Both the position numbers and the translations under genes were made by a program. This document shows, piece after piece, positions 1 through 8,725 of a DNA stretch of 64,000 bases (its first letter is position 1; every line of letters begins with the position of its first letter). Source of the stretch: an uncultured Prevotellaceae bacterium (GTDB lineage Bacteria; Bacteroidota; Bacteroidia; Bacteroidales; Muribaculaceae); the NCBI GenBank assembly GCA_905207705.1, contig CAJLMA010000008.1, forward strand, positions 1 to 64,000, given 5' to 3'. A model generated the notes under the pieces. The model made no database searches. It was not told the origin of the DNA and saw nothing but the letters and a program-made list of their open reading frames with translations.

Positions 1-1269
1 TTTGTAGTAAGCTCCGCGCCTACCGACAACGAGATAGCCAAGATATCGTTTGCCGACTGGGGATTGAAGGACTTCCCGTGCCACGGCGAGTACAAGCCTG
101 TAATCTATGGCTACAACCAATATGGCGTTTTGGTAGACACCGACGTTGAAGGGTTCACGCTGAGCTGCGACGAGGCACTGGGCTATGTCAAGGAAGACGG
201 CGTGACATTTGTAGCCAACGGCAGCGGCTCTCACGCGTTGACTGCGACCTACAACGGGCTTACGGCCAGCATACCAGTGACCGTAATGGAAGGCATTGGG
301 ATGAGCATGCGCCTCGACTCTGTGGTTAACGACACGTTCCGCAGCTACCCGGTGGAAGTTGAGTCGGCCAACGAGTACCGCGAACAGCCGGTGATCCTCG
401 ACCCTGCATCGTTCACATGGAGCACCAATGACGGCAGCATCGTGGACATCGATGCCGAGACAGGCGTGCTGAAAGGAATTGCAGACGGGGAGGCGATAGT
501 TGAATGCGTTATGGGCGAGTTCAGCGACGAGCTGAAAGTTCTTGTTCAGAAGCCTACGGCGCATGTCATGGCGATCGACCCGGAGATGGACCTGTCGACA
601 TGGACTATAGCGCAAGTTGGCGGCACCGACCGCACAGTGGAGCCTCTTGAGAACGGGATGAAGATCAGCTACACGGGAGCGAGCGGACGCAGCCCGTACA
701 TCCGCTTGACTAAGACTGCACAGGTGTGGAGCTTGCCCGACGCGATAAGGATACGCATCAATCCTCATGATGCTCCTGTAAGCTCGATGGTTCTGTCGCT
801 GTATGACGGGTTGAACAACAACGTCAACTACACGCCCGAGATAACTCTGACCCCGAACGCCGAGAACGTGATAGAGGTTGCCACGAAGGAGTGGACCGAC
901 AGTGCCGACATGGCGAGCTACCCGATCAAGCTGGGTTACATCAACCTGAAGATGGGGACATCGACATCTGGTACCAAATACACGATAGACATACCGGGCA
1001 TCGAGGCGGTCTACAATGCAGTGTCGGTCGGCGGAGTATGCGCGATACCTGCAGCCGACGAAGTTAAGGTAGCGGTCAACGGCGACGAGATATCGGTAGT
1101 AGGTTCTACGGCCGGAGTGGAGAGCCTTGAGCTATACGACACGGCAGGGTTGAAGGTAGCCTATTCAGGCAATGCGACGACGATACAAGCTCCCGGCAGC
1201 GGCGTTTATATCTTGAAGGCCGTGCTTGAAGGCAACTTGACCAAGATACAGAAAGTAGTCGTTAAGTAA
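1..1269 (+). CDS. Phosphodiester glycosidase-family T9SS cargo, C-terminal part (5' truncated by window)
   Basis: The frame is open from the first base, so the gene starts outside the window; the internal TTG at 64 is not a real start. The visible residues align with the C-terminal halves of the two following paralogs, including the shared GYNQYG segment. After it come a Big_2-like Ig domain (ending near codon 180), a galactose-binding-like beta domain, and a C-terminal type IX sorting domain ending in QKVVVK. The catalytic NAGPA-type domain must lie upstream. The product is expected to be exported by the type IX system and exposed at the surface. A hairpin terminator follows at 1286. The family assignment comes from the paralogs, not from catalytic residues in this fragment. 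Confidence 0.8.
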   Translation, partial: FVVSSAPTDNEIAKISFADWGLKDFPCHGEYKPVIYGYNQYGVLVDTDVEGFTLSCDEALGYVKEDGVTFVANGSGSHALTATYNGLTASIPVTVMEGIGMSMRLDSVVNDTFRSYPVEVESANEYREQPVILDPASFTWSTNDGSIVDIDAETGVLKGIADGEAIVECVMGEFSDELKVLVQKPTAHVMAIDPEMDLSTWTIAQVGGTDRTVEPLENGMKISYTGASGRSPYIRLTKTAQVWSLPDAIRIRINPHDAPVSSMVLSLYDGLNNNVNYTPEITLTPNAENVIEVATKEWTDSADMASYPIKLGYINLKMGTSTSGTKYTIDIPGIEAVYNAVSVGGVCAIPAADEVKVAVNGDEISVVGSTAGVESLELYDTAGLKVAYSGNATTIQAPGSGVYILKAVLEGNLTKIQKVVVK

Positions 1270-1285
1270 CAATCATGACACATGG

Positions 1286-1312
1286 GGGTGCACGACTGCA
1301 CCCTCTGTTTTT
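1286..1312 (+). terminator. Rho-independent terminator
   Basis: A seven-base-pair stem GGGTGCA/TGCACCC with loop CGAC is followed by TCTGTTTTTC. It lies just after the first gene and 15 bases before the next start, so the two paralogs may be transcribed separately or with partial read-through. Confidence 0.7.
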
Positions 1313-1327
1313 CAAAAGAAACAAGAT

Positions 1328-3751
1328 ATGAAAAAATTTGCAAGTATGCTGATAGCGGCGAGCATTGCGTTGCCTGCCGCGGCAGTTGCCCCCGATTGGG
1401 GACCGGCCGACACGATTGCATGTTACAACGTCGGTCCGGGAATGGAATACACCAAGATATTGTATCCCGATATGCCATTGCTTATATGGTATTGCACCAT
1501 CGACCTTACCAATGAATACAACAAGATAGAGCAGGTGCAGAGCAACCACATGGTGCCCGATGTGAACCGTTGGGATATTGAAACGCATTATAAGGAAAAT
1601 TCCCGACCTGGGCATGAGGTGAAAATAGCATGGAACCATGACTTTTTCAACTACGACATGGGTGTGTGCATAGGGGTAAACATATCGGAAGGGCAGTTGA
1701 CATGGAAGCTCGACGGGCGTTCGCTGCTTGCCATAACGTCGGATAAGAAAGCCGAAATATTTTATCCTGTGCTTGACACGAAAGTGATTGCCGCCGACGG
1801 GACTGAGGTGACAATTGACAGGTATAATTCTGCAGCCACAGGTGTAGAAGGAGACTGCGTGTTTTTTAACACATTAAACGGCTTGCAATTGACCGAAGCC
1901 GGACGATATATAAAAGTGAAGGCGTTGCAGTCGTGGGTCGTGAATGGCGACGACATCCCATGCGAGGTGCTTGAAATTTCCGATTCTCCGATGCAGACGT
2001 CAGACACCGAGTGTGTGATATTCTTGCGCAACTCCAAGTTGAATTCGCTTGACGGGCATATAAGCGTGGGCGATGAGATAAAGGTACACCAGCGCATGTC
2101 GCAACCGTGGTGGGGCATTGCTCCCGAGAACATCTTGAATGCGTTCCACGGCTATCCGAGCATGGCTCATGACGGAGTGTTGCATGAAGGAGAGTACAAC
2201 AACTTTGAAAACGGGCGTGAGAATGAGGAATCGTCGCACGTCATGGCCGGATTATCACAGGACAAGACGAAACTGTATGTGTGCCTCAATGAAATGTCGA
2301 CACAAAGCAAGGCTATCTCGTGTGTCGACATGGTCAACTGGATGCTTGCCCACGGAGCTTGGGACATTGTAAACTTCGACAGCGGCGGCTCGGCGGCCAT
2401 AGCAATAAATGAAAAAATGCAGAATTTGCCGGGACGAGGCTCGGTGCGTCCTGTGGAGGATGCCATGATTGCCGTATCGCTCGCTCCCGAAGACAAGAAT
2501 GTTACGCATCTTTCTTTCAACAAGCCTTCGATGGAGTCATCTATAATATCGGCAGCACCGTTGTCAGTGATTTCTTACAACCAATATGGCGATGTGGTAG
2601 AAGAGAACGTGCAGGGGTGTAATTTCACCGTCGAACCGGCTACACTGGGCTATGTTGATGCCGATGGCGTGTTCCATTCGTCCGATAGCAGCGGTGTGGG
2701 GAAAATCATTGCCGAGAAGGATGGCAAGACTGGCGAGATGCAAATAACACTTGTGCCTGTGGAAAGCATAAGCGCCAAATATACTAACCTGCTGATTGAT
2801 TCTTCGCGCAAATATGTGATTCCTGTTGAGGGCTTGTCGGCTGCCGGATTGGTGCAGGAGCTTGACCCGAGCGCGTTTGAATGGAGCGTGGGCAATCCTA
2901 CCGTGGCAAATGTCGCGGATGGCATCTTGACCGGATTGAGCAACGGGGAAACCGAGGTTATAGGCAATTACGGAGACATATCATTGTCGATCAATGTCAA
3001 AGTAGAGATAGGAACGGGCGACATCGAGTGTTATGATTTCTCAAAGATGCTTGAAGATGACGGTTTGTCGCTGTCAGGAGTGTCGGGAATCTCTTATTCG
3101 ACCGATATGCCTGCCGAATGGGAGAGCGGTTCGGCATTTGATATAGAAAGCGTCAGCGGACGCTTGCGCCGCATGACGTTGAGCTGGCAAAAGACTTTGT
3201 ATGGCATTCCTGATGCAGTAGAATTGCCCGTTGACAATACTTCGGGGGCAATAGACCGGTTTTCGATTTCGTTCCATGACAACCTCGGAACGCGCTATGT
3301 AAATGAGATTACTGCCGAAGCCGGTGTTGAGACATATCGAATCGACTTTGCCAATGAGGACGGTACAGCATTCGATGTACCGCAATTCCCCATCATGCTC
3401 GATGATTTGAACGTCTATTTCAATACGGGTACCGACAAGCATGTGGCTTTCGGCAATCTTGTTGCAAAATATCCGTTGGGTTCGGGCGTTGAAGATGTGT
3501 TGGAGAATGCAGCTGACGGTGTAGATGTCATAGCCGAGGCAAATGTTGTCAGGGTGAACTGCGGTGCATTCAGCGGAACTGCCGATGTGAGCGTATATTC
3601 GGTTACAGGATTGAAAATCCATTCAGGAAAGTGGAATTTCAATGAAAGTGGAGAATATAGCTTTGATTCATCGTTTCTACCGACAGGAGTATATATCGTA
3701 ATGGTGGCACAAGATGGAATCACATTAACAAAGAAATTCATATTGAGATAG
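1328..3751 (+). CDS. Secreted phosphodiester glycosidase-domain protein with T9SS sorting domain
   Basis: An 807-residue protein with a signal peptide (MKKFASMLIAASIALPAAA). Residues from about 25 to 390 match the NAGPA/phosphodiester glycosidase (PF09992) pattern, with the diagnostic NFDSGGSAA motif at residues 349-357 (Asp351). A Big_2-like domain follows (about 480-560), then a beta-rich domain, and a C-terminal type IX sorting domain ending in TKKFILR. Family members cleave sugar phosphodiesters such as capped GlcNAc-1-P or cell-wall linkages; the substrate here cannot be read from sequence. It is a paralog of both neighbours and converges on the next gene across a shared bidirectional terminator. 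Confidence 0.85.
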   Translation: MKKFASMLIAASIALPAAAVAPDWGPADTIACYNVGPGMEYTKILYPDMPLLIWYCTIDLTNEYNKIEQVQSNHMVPDVNRWDIETHYKENSRPGHEVKIAWNHDFFNYDMGVCIGVNISEGQLTWKLDGRSLLAITSDKKAEIFYPVLDTKVIAADGTEVTIDRYNSAATGVEGDCVFFNTLNGLQLTEAGRYIKVKALQSWVVNGDDIPCEVLEISDSPMQTSDTECVIFLRNSKLNSLDGHISVGDEIKVHQRMSQPWWGIAPENILNAFHGYPSMAHDGVLHEGEYNNFENGRENEESSHVMAGLSQDKTKLYVCLNEMSTQSKAISCVDMVNWMLAHGAWDIVNFDSGGSAAIAINEKMQNLPGRGSVRPVEDAMIAVSLAPEDKNVTHLSFNKPSMESSIISAAPLSVISYNQYGDVVEENVQGCNFTVEPATLGYVDADGVFHSSDSSGVGKIIAEKDGKTGEMQITLVPVESISAKYTNLLIDSSRKYVIPVEGLSAAGLVQELDPSAFEWSVGNPTVANVADGILTGLSNGETEVIGNYGDISLSINVKVEIGTGDIECYDFSKMLEDDGLSLSGVSGISYSTDMPAEWESGSAFDIESVSGRLRRMTLSWQKTLYGIPDAVELPVDNTSGAIDRFSISFHDNLGTRYVNEITAEAGVETYRIDFANEDGTAFDVPQFPIMLDDLNVYFNTGTDKHVAFGNLVAKYPLGSGVEDVLENAADGVDVIAEANVVRVNCGAFSGTADVSVYSVTGLKIHSGKWNFNESGEYSFDSSFLPTGVYIVMVAQDGITLTKKFILR

Positions 3752-3776
3752 CAGTGACACATAAGTCGCGTGAAAG

Positions 3777-3814
3777 AAAATGGCGTGTTCCCATCATCGG
3801 GAACACGCCATTTT
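3777..3814. terminator. Bidirectional terminator
   Basis: A perfect 16-base-pair inverted repeat (AAAATGGCGTGTTCCC and its complement) with loop ATCATC lies between two convergent genes. Each strand ends in a T-run after the stem, so it can serve both. Confidence 0.92.
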
Positions 3815-3833
3815 TATGTACTCAATCAAGTTG

Positions 3834-6347
3834 TTACTTGAATATTATCTTTGATACCATGCTGCAGCCATCTTGTACTACCTGAATCAAGTATAGTCCC
3901 GGTTGCAGGCCTGTGTCGCTTATCACGGCACAGCCATTTTGCATTTGGGTTTCGGAGGTGAACACGAGCATACCGGCTTGATTAAAGATTTTTATTGTCG
4001 CGCTGCCTTCCATGCCTGTGGAAACGGAGAAACTGCCATTGTTGCCGACGGGATTGGGGTATACTGCAAATGAGCCGGCCGCCTTGATTGCAGAAATGCC
4101 GCTGAAGTTGTCATATTCGCCATACAGGCCGTGGAATGTAATCGAATTGGCACCCGAAGTGTATCCGCTTGCCCGTGGGGTGAACCTGATTTCGTTTAGT
4201 CGAATCGGATATATAATCAAGTCGGCCGGGTCGCCAAGGGTGTCGATGGGCAGTTCAATTTTATAGCGTGTGGCCGCTTCATATCCGGCACCGTCGTTGT
4301 CAAACGATATGTAATTGGTGTTGCTCATGGCATTGCTCCTCAAGTTTAAGCGGATGTCGTTGAGAGGAATCGTAGATGTGAATTCAAAGAAAATGCGGTC
4401 GGGCAGGCTGTAGAAGCGAGTATCTTTTGTCATGGAAATGTACGGACCACGGCCGCCTGAGAAATCGAGCGACAAGATACCATCTTCGGATAGCGTCATG
4501 TTCTTTGCCCCGCTGCTGCCTTGCAATTCCCATCCGGCCCATTCCAAGTCGATGCGCGGTTGTTGCGCGATTTCGACCCTGACGGTTGCATTGTCGGTGT
4601 ATTCGCCGGCACGGCATGAAATTTCGGTTGTCCCGTTTTTAAGACCTTTCAGAATTCCGTTTTGCAGACTTGCCACAGTTTCATCGGAGTTAGCCCATTC
4701 GAGATAGGAGGCATCATATTGGAAAGTATCACGATTTACTGTTGTTGAAACTTCAATGGGGTATTCGCGAGTGCCGTCGATAAGGATTTCGGGTTTTATG
4801 CGAATCGACATGCCGGCATTCACGGTCGTTACGGCTGTAGACACTGTTGCTCCGTTATATTCGGCTGTAAGCACGCCTATGGATGGAGATGTCCCGGCTA
4901 TGAACCGGTCGCCGTCAGTGTGTCCCACGTTGTTGTCGCAAGAAAGCGTTACGCCTTGTACATCTTCGTCAACGAGTTCGCCATATTGGTTGTATCCGAG
5001 GATGCGAGGTGAGAACGATGTCATTACCGGCACTTCAATGTGAGGCATGTCGAATGCTATGCTTGCTATTTGAGAGTCATTTCCCGGGGCAGTAGAGTAT
5101 AGCATCCAGCCGGTTGCCACGGCACGCGGATAAGACTCGGTTGTCTTGTTCACTACTTCTCCGTCTACAAGCATTTGAGCCGAACCTCCTGCATCGAAGT
5201 TTACCACGTTCCATACGTCGGGATATATGCCTTTGAGGATTTGGCACATTTGCGAAGTCGAGCATCCTGCCGACACGCCGATTTCACTTGTCGACTTGTC
5301 GATTACGATCATGTAGAGGTGTTTTTGGTCGGCGCTTGCCCCGTAGGCGCAGCGTGAATAAACTTGTGAATTGTAGGTTTCGTCGTAGTTACGTTCGGTC
5401 AATTCTCCGTCGAGCATCACTACGGCGTTGCCTTCAACCAAGTTTTCGATGAGAGGTTTTGTCGATGTCCCATCGAGTGTTTCCCAACCTTGGTTTATAA
5501 CGACTTCATCGCCGGGTTGCAACTTTGCAATCTGCGTTTTGTTGGCATCACCGAGGCAAGTGAGGCATATATCGTAACTGTTGCCGAGTATCTGAGGATT
5601 TTGCTCATCGAGTTTCACTTCCTGCACGATGAAAGTCATGTCGGAGTTTACGCCCCAGTGGCTGCCGGCTTTCATGTTCATGAATACATAGTGGCTGCCT
5701 GCCGCGCTGTTTATCGATCGGTCGCACCCGTAGTGCTTGGTGAACAATGCCACTTCGTTGTCAAGGCATCGCTTGTTGATTTGGGCTAATGGGACAGGAG
5801 CGTCAAATCGAGAGCTTGCCACCGTTCCGCTCCAGAGCTTGCGCCCGAGCCATAGCATTTTGTCCTTGTCGATGGCCGCGCTTCCGGTTCTTTGCGGTCC
5901 TCCGTTCCATGTGTCGGAAGTGACGCTGGTGTTGACCATCACAGTGTCGTTATACACCACGCCGCCAAACGGAGTCCCGAGCATGAATGATGACCACGGC
6001 TCCTGTCCCGACACCACCCAGAAGTTGCCATTGCAAGCCACAATAGGTTTTTTCCCCTCGTTCTTGTGGCGGTTGTAGGCATCGACGAGCCGCTCTTGGG
6101 TGCCGAGCAGGTCGTTGGCTTGCGTGGTTTCCACGCGGTTGTACTGGTTGTTCAAGTCCATGTGGACGATGTAGACGTTGAGCGGAAATTCATCGAGGCG
6201 GTATTGTCCATAGGTGATTCCCGGGCCTACGCTTCGATAGGAAATCGTGTCCACTTCGTAGGTCTTCTCATCGATGACCACCGAGGCATTCATTGCCGCC
6301 GTGCTTGCGGCCGCCACCAGCAGTGCAGTAAAAAATTTTCTTTCCAT
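3834..6347 (-). CDS. Secreted phosphodiester glycosidase-domain protein with T9SS sorting domain
   Basis: An 837-residue paralog of the two genes upstream, on the opposite strand. It has a signal peptide (MERKFFTALLVAAASTAAMNA), a NAGPA-type catalytic domain to about residue 420 with NFDAGGSAQ (Asp385), a GYNQYG-containing linker, a Big_2 domain (about 520-610), a carbohydrate-binding-like beta domain, and a C-terminal sorting domain ending in MVSKIIFK. It follows tamL on the same strand after 71 bases. No good TAnnTTTG box was seen directly upstream, so it may be read through from the tam genes or have a divergent promoter. The substrate is unknown. Confidence 0.87.
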   Translation of the reverse strand: MERKFFTALLVAAASTAAMNASVVIDEKTYEVDTISYRSVGPGITYGQYRLDEFPLNVYIVHMDLNNQYNRVETTQANDLLGTQERLVDAYNRHKNEGKKPIVACNGNFWVVSGQEPWSSFMLGTPFGGVVYNDTVMVNTSVTSDTWNGGPQRTGSAAIDKDKMLWLGRKLWSGTVASSRFDAPVPLAQINKRCLDNEVALFTKHYGCDRSINSAAGSHYVFMNMKAGSHWGVNSDMTFIVQEVKLDEQNPQILGNSYDICLTCLGDANKTQIAKLQPGDEVVINQGWETLDGTSTKPLIENLVEGNAVVMLDGELTERNYDETYNSQVYSRCAYGASADQKHLYMIVIDKSTSEIGVSAGCSTSQMCQILKGIYPDVWNVVNFDAGGSAQMLVDGEVVNKTTESYPRAVATGWMLYSTAPGNDSQIASIAFDMPHIEVPVMTSFSPRILGYNQYGELVDEDVQGVTLSCDNNVGHTDGDRFIAGTSPSIGVLTAEYNGATVSTAVTTVNAGMSIRIKPEILIDGTREYPIEVSTTVNRDTFQYDASYLEWANSDETVASLQNGILKGLKNGTTEISCRAGEYTDNATVRVEIAQQPRIDLEWAGWELQGSSGAKNMTLSEDGILSLDFSGGRGPYISMTKDTRFYSLPDRIFFEFTSTIPLNDIRLNLRSNAMSNTNYISFDNDGAGYEAATRYKIELPIDTLGDPADLIIYPIRLNEIRFTPRASGYTSGANSITFHGLYGEYDNFSGISAIKAAGSFAVYPNPVGNNGSFSVSTGMEGSATIKIFNQAGMLVFTSETQMQNGCAVISDTGLQPGLYLIQVVQDGCSMVSKIIFK

Positions 6348-6418
6348 GCGAAATTTCAGATTAATAGTTGTTAATTGTGCATTATTTGAAGAATACTAAA
6401 AAATTCAAGTCCTGTCGT

Positions 6419-8725
6419 TTAGAACGGATAGCCTATTGCCAAGTGGAACGTGAGACTGTCTTTAAACGAAGTCATGTTGTAGTAACCAGTCTTGCCGGTG
6501 TCGTATGGGGCATGGATGCCAATTCCAAGATCGGCTCTCAGTACCAGCACGTCCATGTCGAATCGCAGTCCAAGTCCCGTTCCTACGGCGATATCATCGA
6601 GGAAATTGGCTGCCGTGAGTTGTGCGCCCGGCCTCTGCTCGTCTTCTTGCAGAAGCCACACATTGCCCATGTCGAGGAATACGGCTCCTTGCAAGTATCC
6701 GAACAGCGGGAACCGATATTCAGCATTAAGTTCGAGCTTGAAAGTACCCGTTTGATCGTAGAATCCGTTGGCGGTTCCGTCGGAATGATAACTTCCCGGG
6801 CCTATTGAACGGACGGCAAATGCACGGATGGAATTAGCACCGCCTATGTAAAATTGTTCGGCATATGGTACTTCAAACGAGTTGCCATAAGCATGTTCGG
6901 CACCAATGAAAGCACGAGTCACAAGCCAATGCCCGGGGTAGAATTGGTGGGAATAAATTGCCTGAGCCTGAGCCTTGACAAATTGCGAGAATGGCGTTCC
7001 AAACAGTTCCTTGGTTCCTTCTCCGCCGCGAGAGCCTGCGAGATGCCATATTCCTGAGAATATGTTCCCTGCTTCGGATACGGTGAAAGTGAAGTTTATT
7101 TTGTTGTTTCCGTTTATTGTGCGGTCGTAGGTATATGTATAGCTCATCATGGGTATGAACTGGTCGCTGAAACTGTTTTCTACTGCTTTGTTTTGCGAGA
7201 TTATGGAGTCAAATTCTACGGTGTGGCTCAGCAACTTTGTATATGAGAGTTTGAACGGGGTGAAATTGCTTGCCGAATTACGGTTGGCGTGCCATTCCCA
7301 TTCAAAGCCGGTGGAAAATTGCACCATTTTGAAATAGTGCGGTCGGTTGAGCAGGTCGGCCGACAGATTGACTTTTGTCCAGTTTATGTAACGTCGGCTT
7401 CGGTCGATGAAACGAGGTGCGATGAGACGAGGAAAAGCCAAAGTGAAATTCAATCCCACTTCATAGCTGTTTAGATTGTTTCCTGCATTACGTCCTGTTT
7501 GCCATTCGTATGAGCCGTTGAGCTGACTTGTGAGTTGTTCACCTCCACCAAACACGTTTTTGTGTGTCAGTCCGAACACGGCAGCCGGCCCGAGGTAACT
7601 ATTGGACTTTGACGATGCCTGTATTTCAAATTTTGCTTCAAGCGGCATGTCAAGGATACATTCTATTTTTACATCGATGGAATCGCCTTTTATGGAATCA
7701 ATCGGTGGAGTATTTATAGAAACCGAGCTGAAAATGCCGAGTCGCGACAAGTTATCTTGGGTGCGATCCATGTTGCGCACCGAGAATATGCGTCCTTTTC
7801 TCAATGTGAGGCATGAAGGAATCAGCCCGTCTTGCAACTTAATCGGCATGTATTTGATGACAATTCCGTTGCGAGTGGTGAGAGTGTCGGGGACACCGTG
7901 CAGGTGGAAATCTTTCACGGTCGTTTCCACGTTGCGGATATAGTACTTCACTTTGGCTGTAGATGGAATATTGTCGGCAAGGCTTATTTTTACAGCCACT
8001 TTCCCGGGAATCATCGTGCTGTCGGCCATGTATTCGATGTAGTCGGGGCGGAAATAGTAGTAGCCACGGTTGCGCAGCCTGTTGGTAATCTCTATTCTCA
8101 CGGCTTCGAGCGAGTCGGTGCAATAGCGTTGGCCTATTTGCAGGTAATTGTCTTTACGAGCCAGCGAGTCAATGAATTGTTCGATAGAAGATTTCCCTCC
8201 TGTGTAGAATATTTTTCCTAATGTCCGAGGTGTCGTAAGGTTGATTGTGTAGTTTATGCGAGCTTTCTTTGGATTATCCTTGTCATATAGCAACTGGTAG
8301 GATGCCGAGGAGCCGAAGTAGCCGTTGTTCTCAAGTGTCGAGTTGATCATCTCGATACGCAGGTCGGGCTTCACGTCGGATATAAGCACAGGCTGAGCCA
8401 CGAGTTTTTCATATATCCAATGCTTGAATCCCGACTTGGCCGTGTTGTCCCAGTGGTTGTAAACCCATAATCCCAAAGGGAACGGGTGGCGAATGTATGG
8501 AGAATACAGGCTGTTGTTTGGTTTCACGTTGATTGTAGAGAAGATTTGATCCTTTACGCTGCCCACCACCTCTTCACCTTCGGGCGCATTGTAGGTGATT
8601 TTCTTTACACCTGTGTACAGCACTTCTCCATCCTCGAGCCTGCTTGTCGTGGAACATCCGGCAGTCGCAATGACGATTGCGGCGGTTGTGATGAATGCCA
8701 ATATTTGGTGAATGCGTAAATTCAT
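6419..8725 (-). CDS. tamL: TamL, BamA/TamA-family outer membrane lipoprotein
   Basis: A 768-residue protein with a lipoprotein signal (IVIATAGC, cleavage before the Cys), POTRA-like repeats in the first half (about 35-380) and a C-terminal 16-strand barrel of the BamA/D15 family ending in a long motif with terminal Phe (LAIGYPF). In Bacteroidota the TamA role is filled by this lipidated form, TamL, which pairs with TamB in outer membrane assembly. The start overlaps the tamB stop in an ATGA, indicating translational coupling. The name follows family and context; function in this organism is inferred. Confidence 0.88.
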   Translation of the reverse strand: MNLRIHQILAFITTAAIVIATAGCSTTSRLEDGEVLYTGVKKITYNAPEGEEVVGSVKDQIFSTINVKPNNSLYSPYIRHPFPLGLWVYNHWDNTAKSGFKHWIYEKLVAQPVLISDVKPDLRIEMINSTLENNGYFGSSASYQLLYDKDNPKKARINYTINLTTPRTLGKIFYTGGKSSIEQFIDSLARKDNYLQIGQRYCTDSLEAVRIEITNRLRNRGYYYFRPDYIEYMADSTMIPGKVAVKISLADNIPSTAKVKYYIRNVETTVKDFHLHGVPDTLTTRNGIVIKYMPIKLQDGLIPSCLTLRKGRIFSVRNMDRTQDNLSRLGIFSSVSINTPPIDSIKGDSIDVKIECILDMPLEAKFEIQASSKSNSYLGPAAVFGLTHKNVFGGGEQLTSQLNGSYEWQTGRNAGNNLNSYEVGLNFTLAFPRLIAPRFIDRSRRYINWTKVNLSADLLNRPHYFKMVQFSTGFEWEWHANRNSASNFTPFKLSYTKLLSHTVEFDSIISQNKAVENSFSDQFIPMMSYTYTYDRTINGNNKINFTFTVSEAGNIFSGIWHLAGSRGGEGTKELFGTPFSQFVKAQAQAIYSHQFYPGHWLVTRAFIGAEHAYGNSFEVPYAEQFYIGGANSIRAFAVRSIGPGSYHSDGTANGFYDQTGTFKLELNAEYRFPLFGYLQGAVFLDMGNVWLLQEDEQRPGAQLTAANFLDDIAVGTGLGLRFDMDVLVLRADLGIGIHAPYDTGKTGYYNMTSFKDSLTFHLAIGYPF

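Noticed and set aside
1..63. First gene as a pseudogene or a gene starting at TTG 64
   Set aside because: The frame is open to the first base and aligns with paralogs throughout, so it is cut by the window, not broken.
3074..3622. 182-codon frame on the minus strand within the second glycosidase gene
   Set aside because: It is the antisense shadow of a well-supported coding sequence; its composition is not protein-like. The same holds for the many other long antisense frames in the window.
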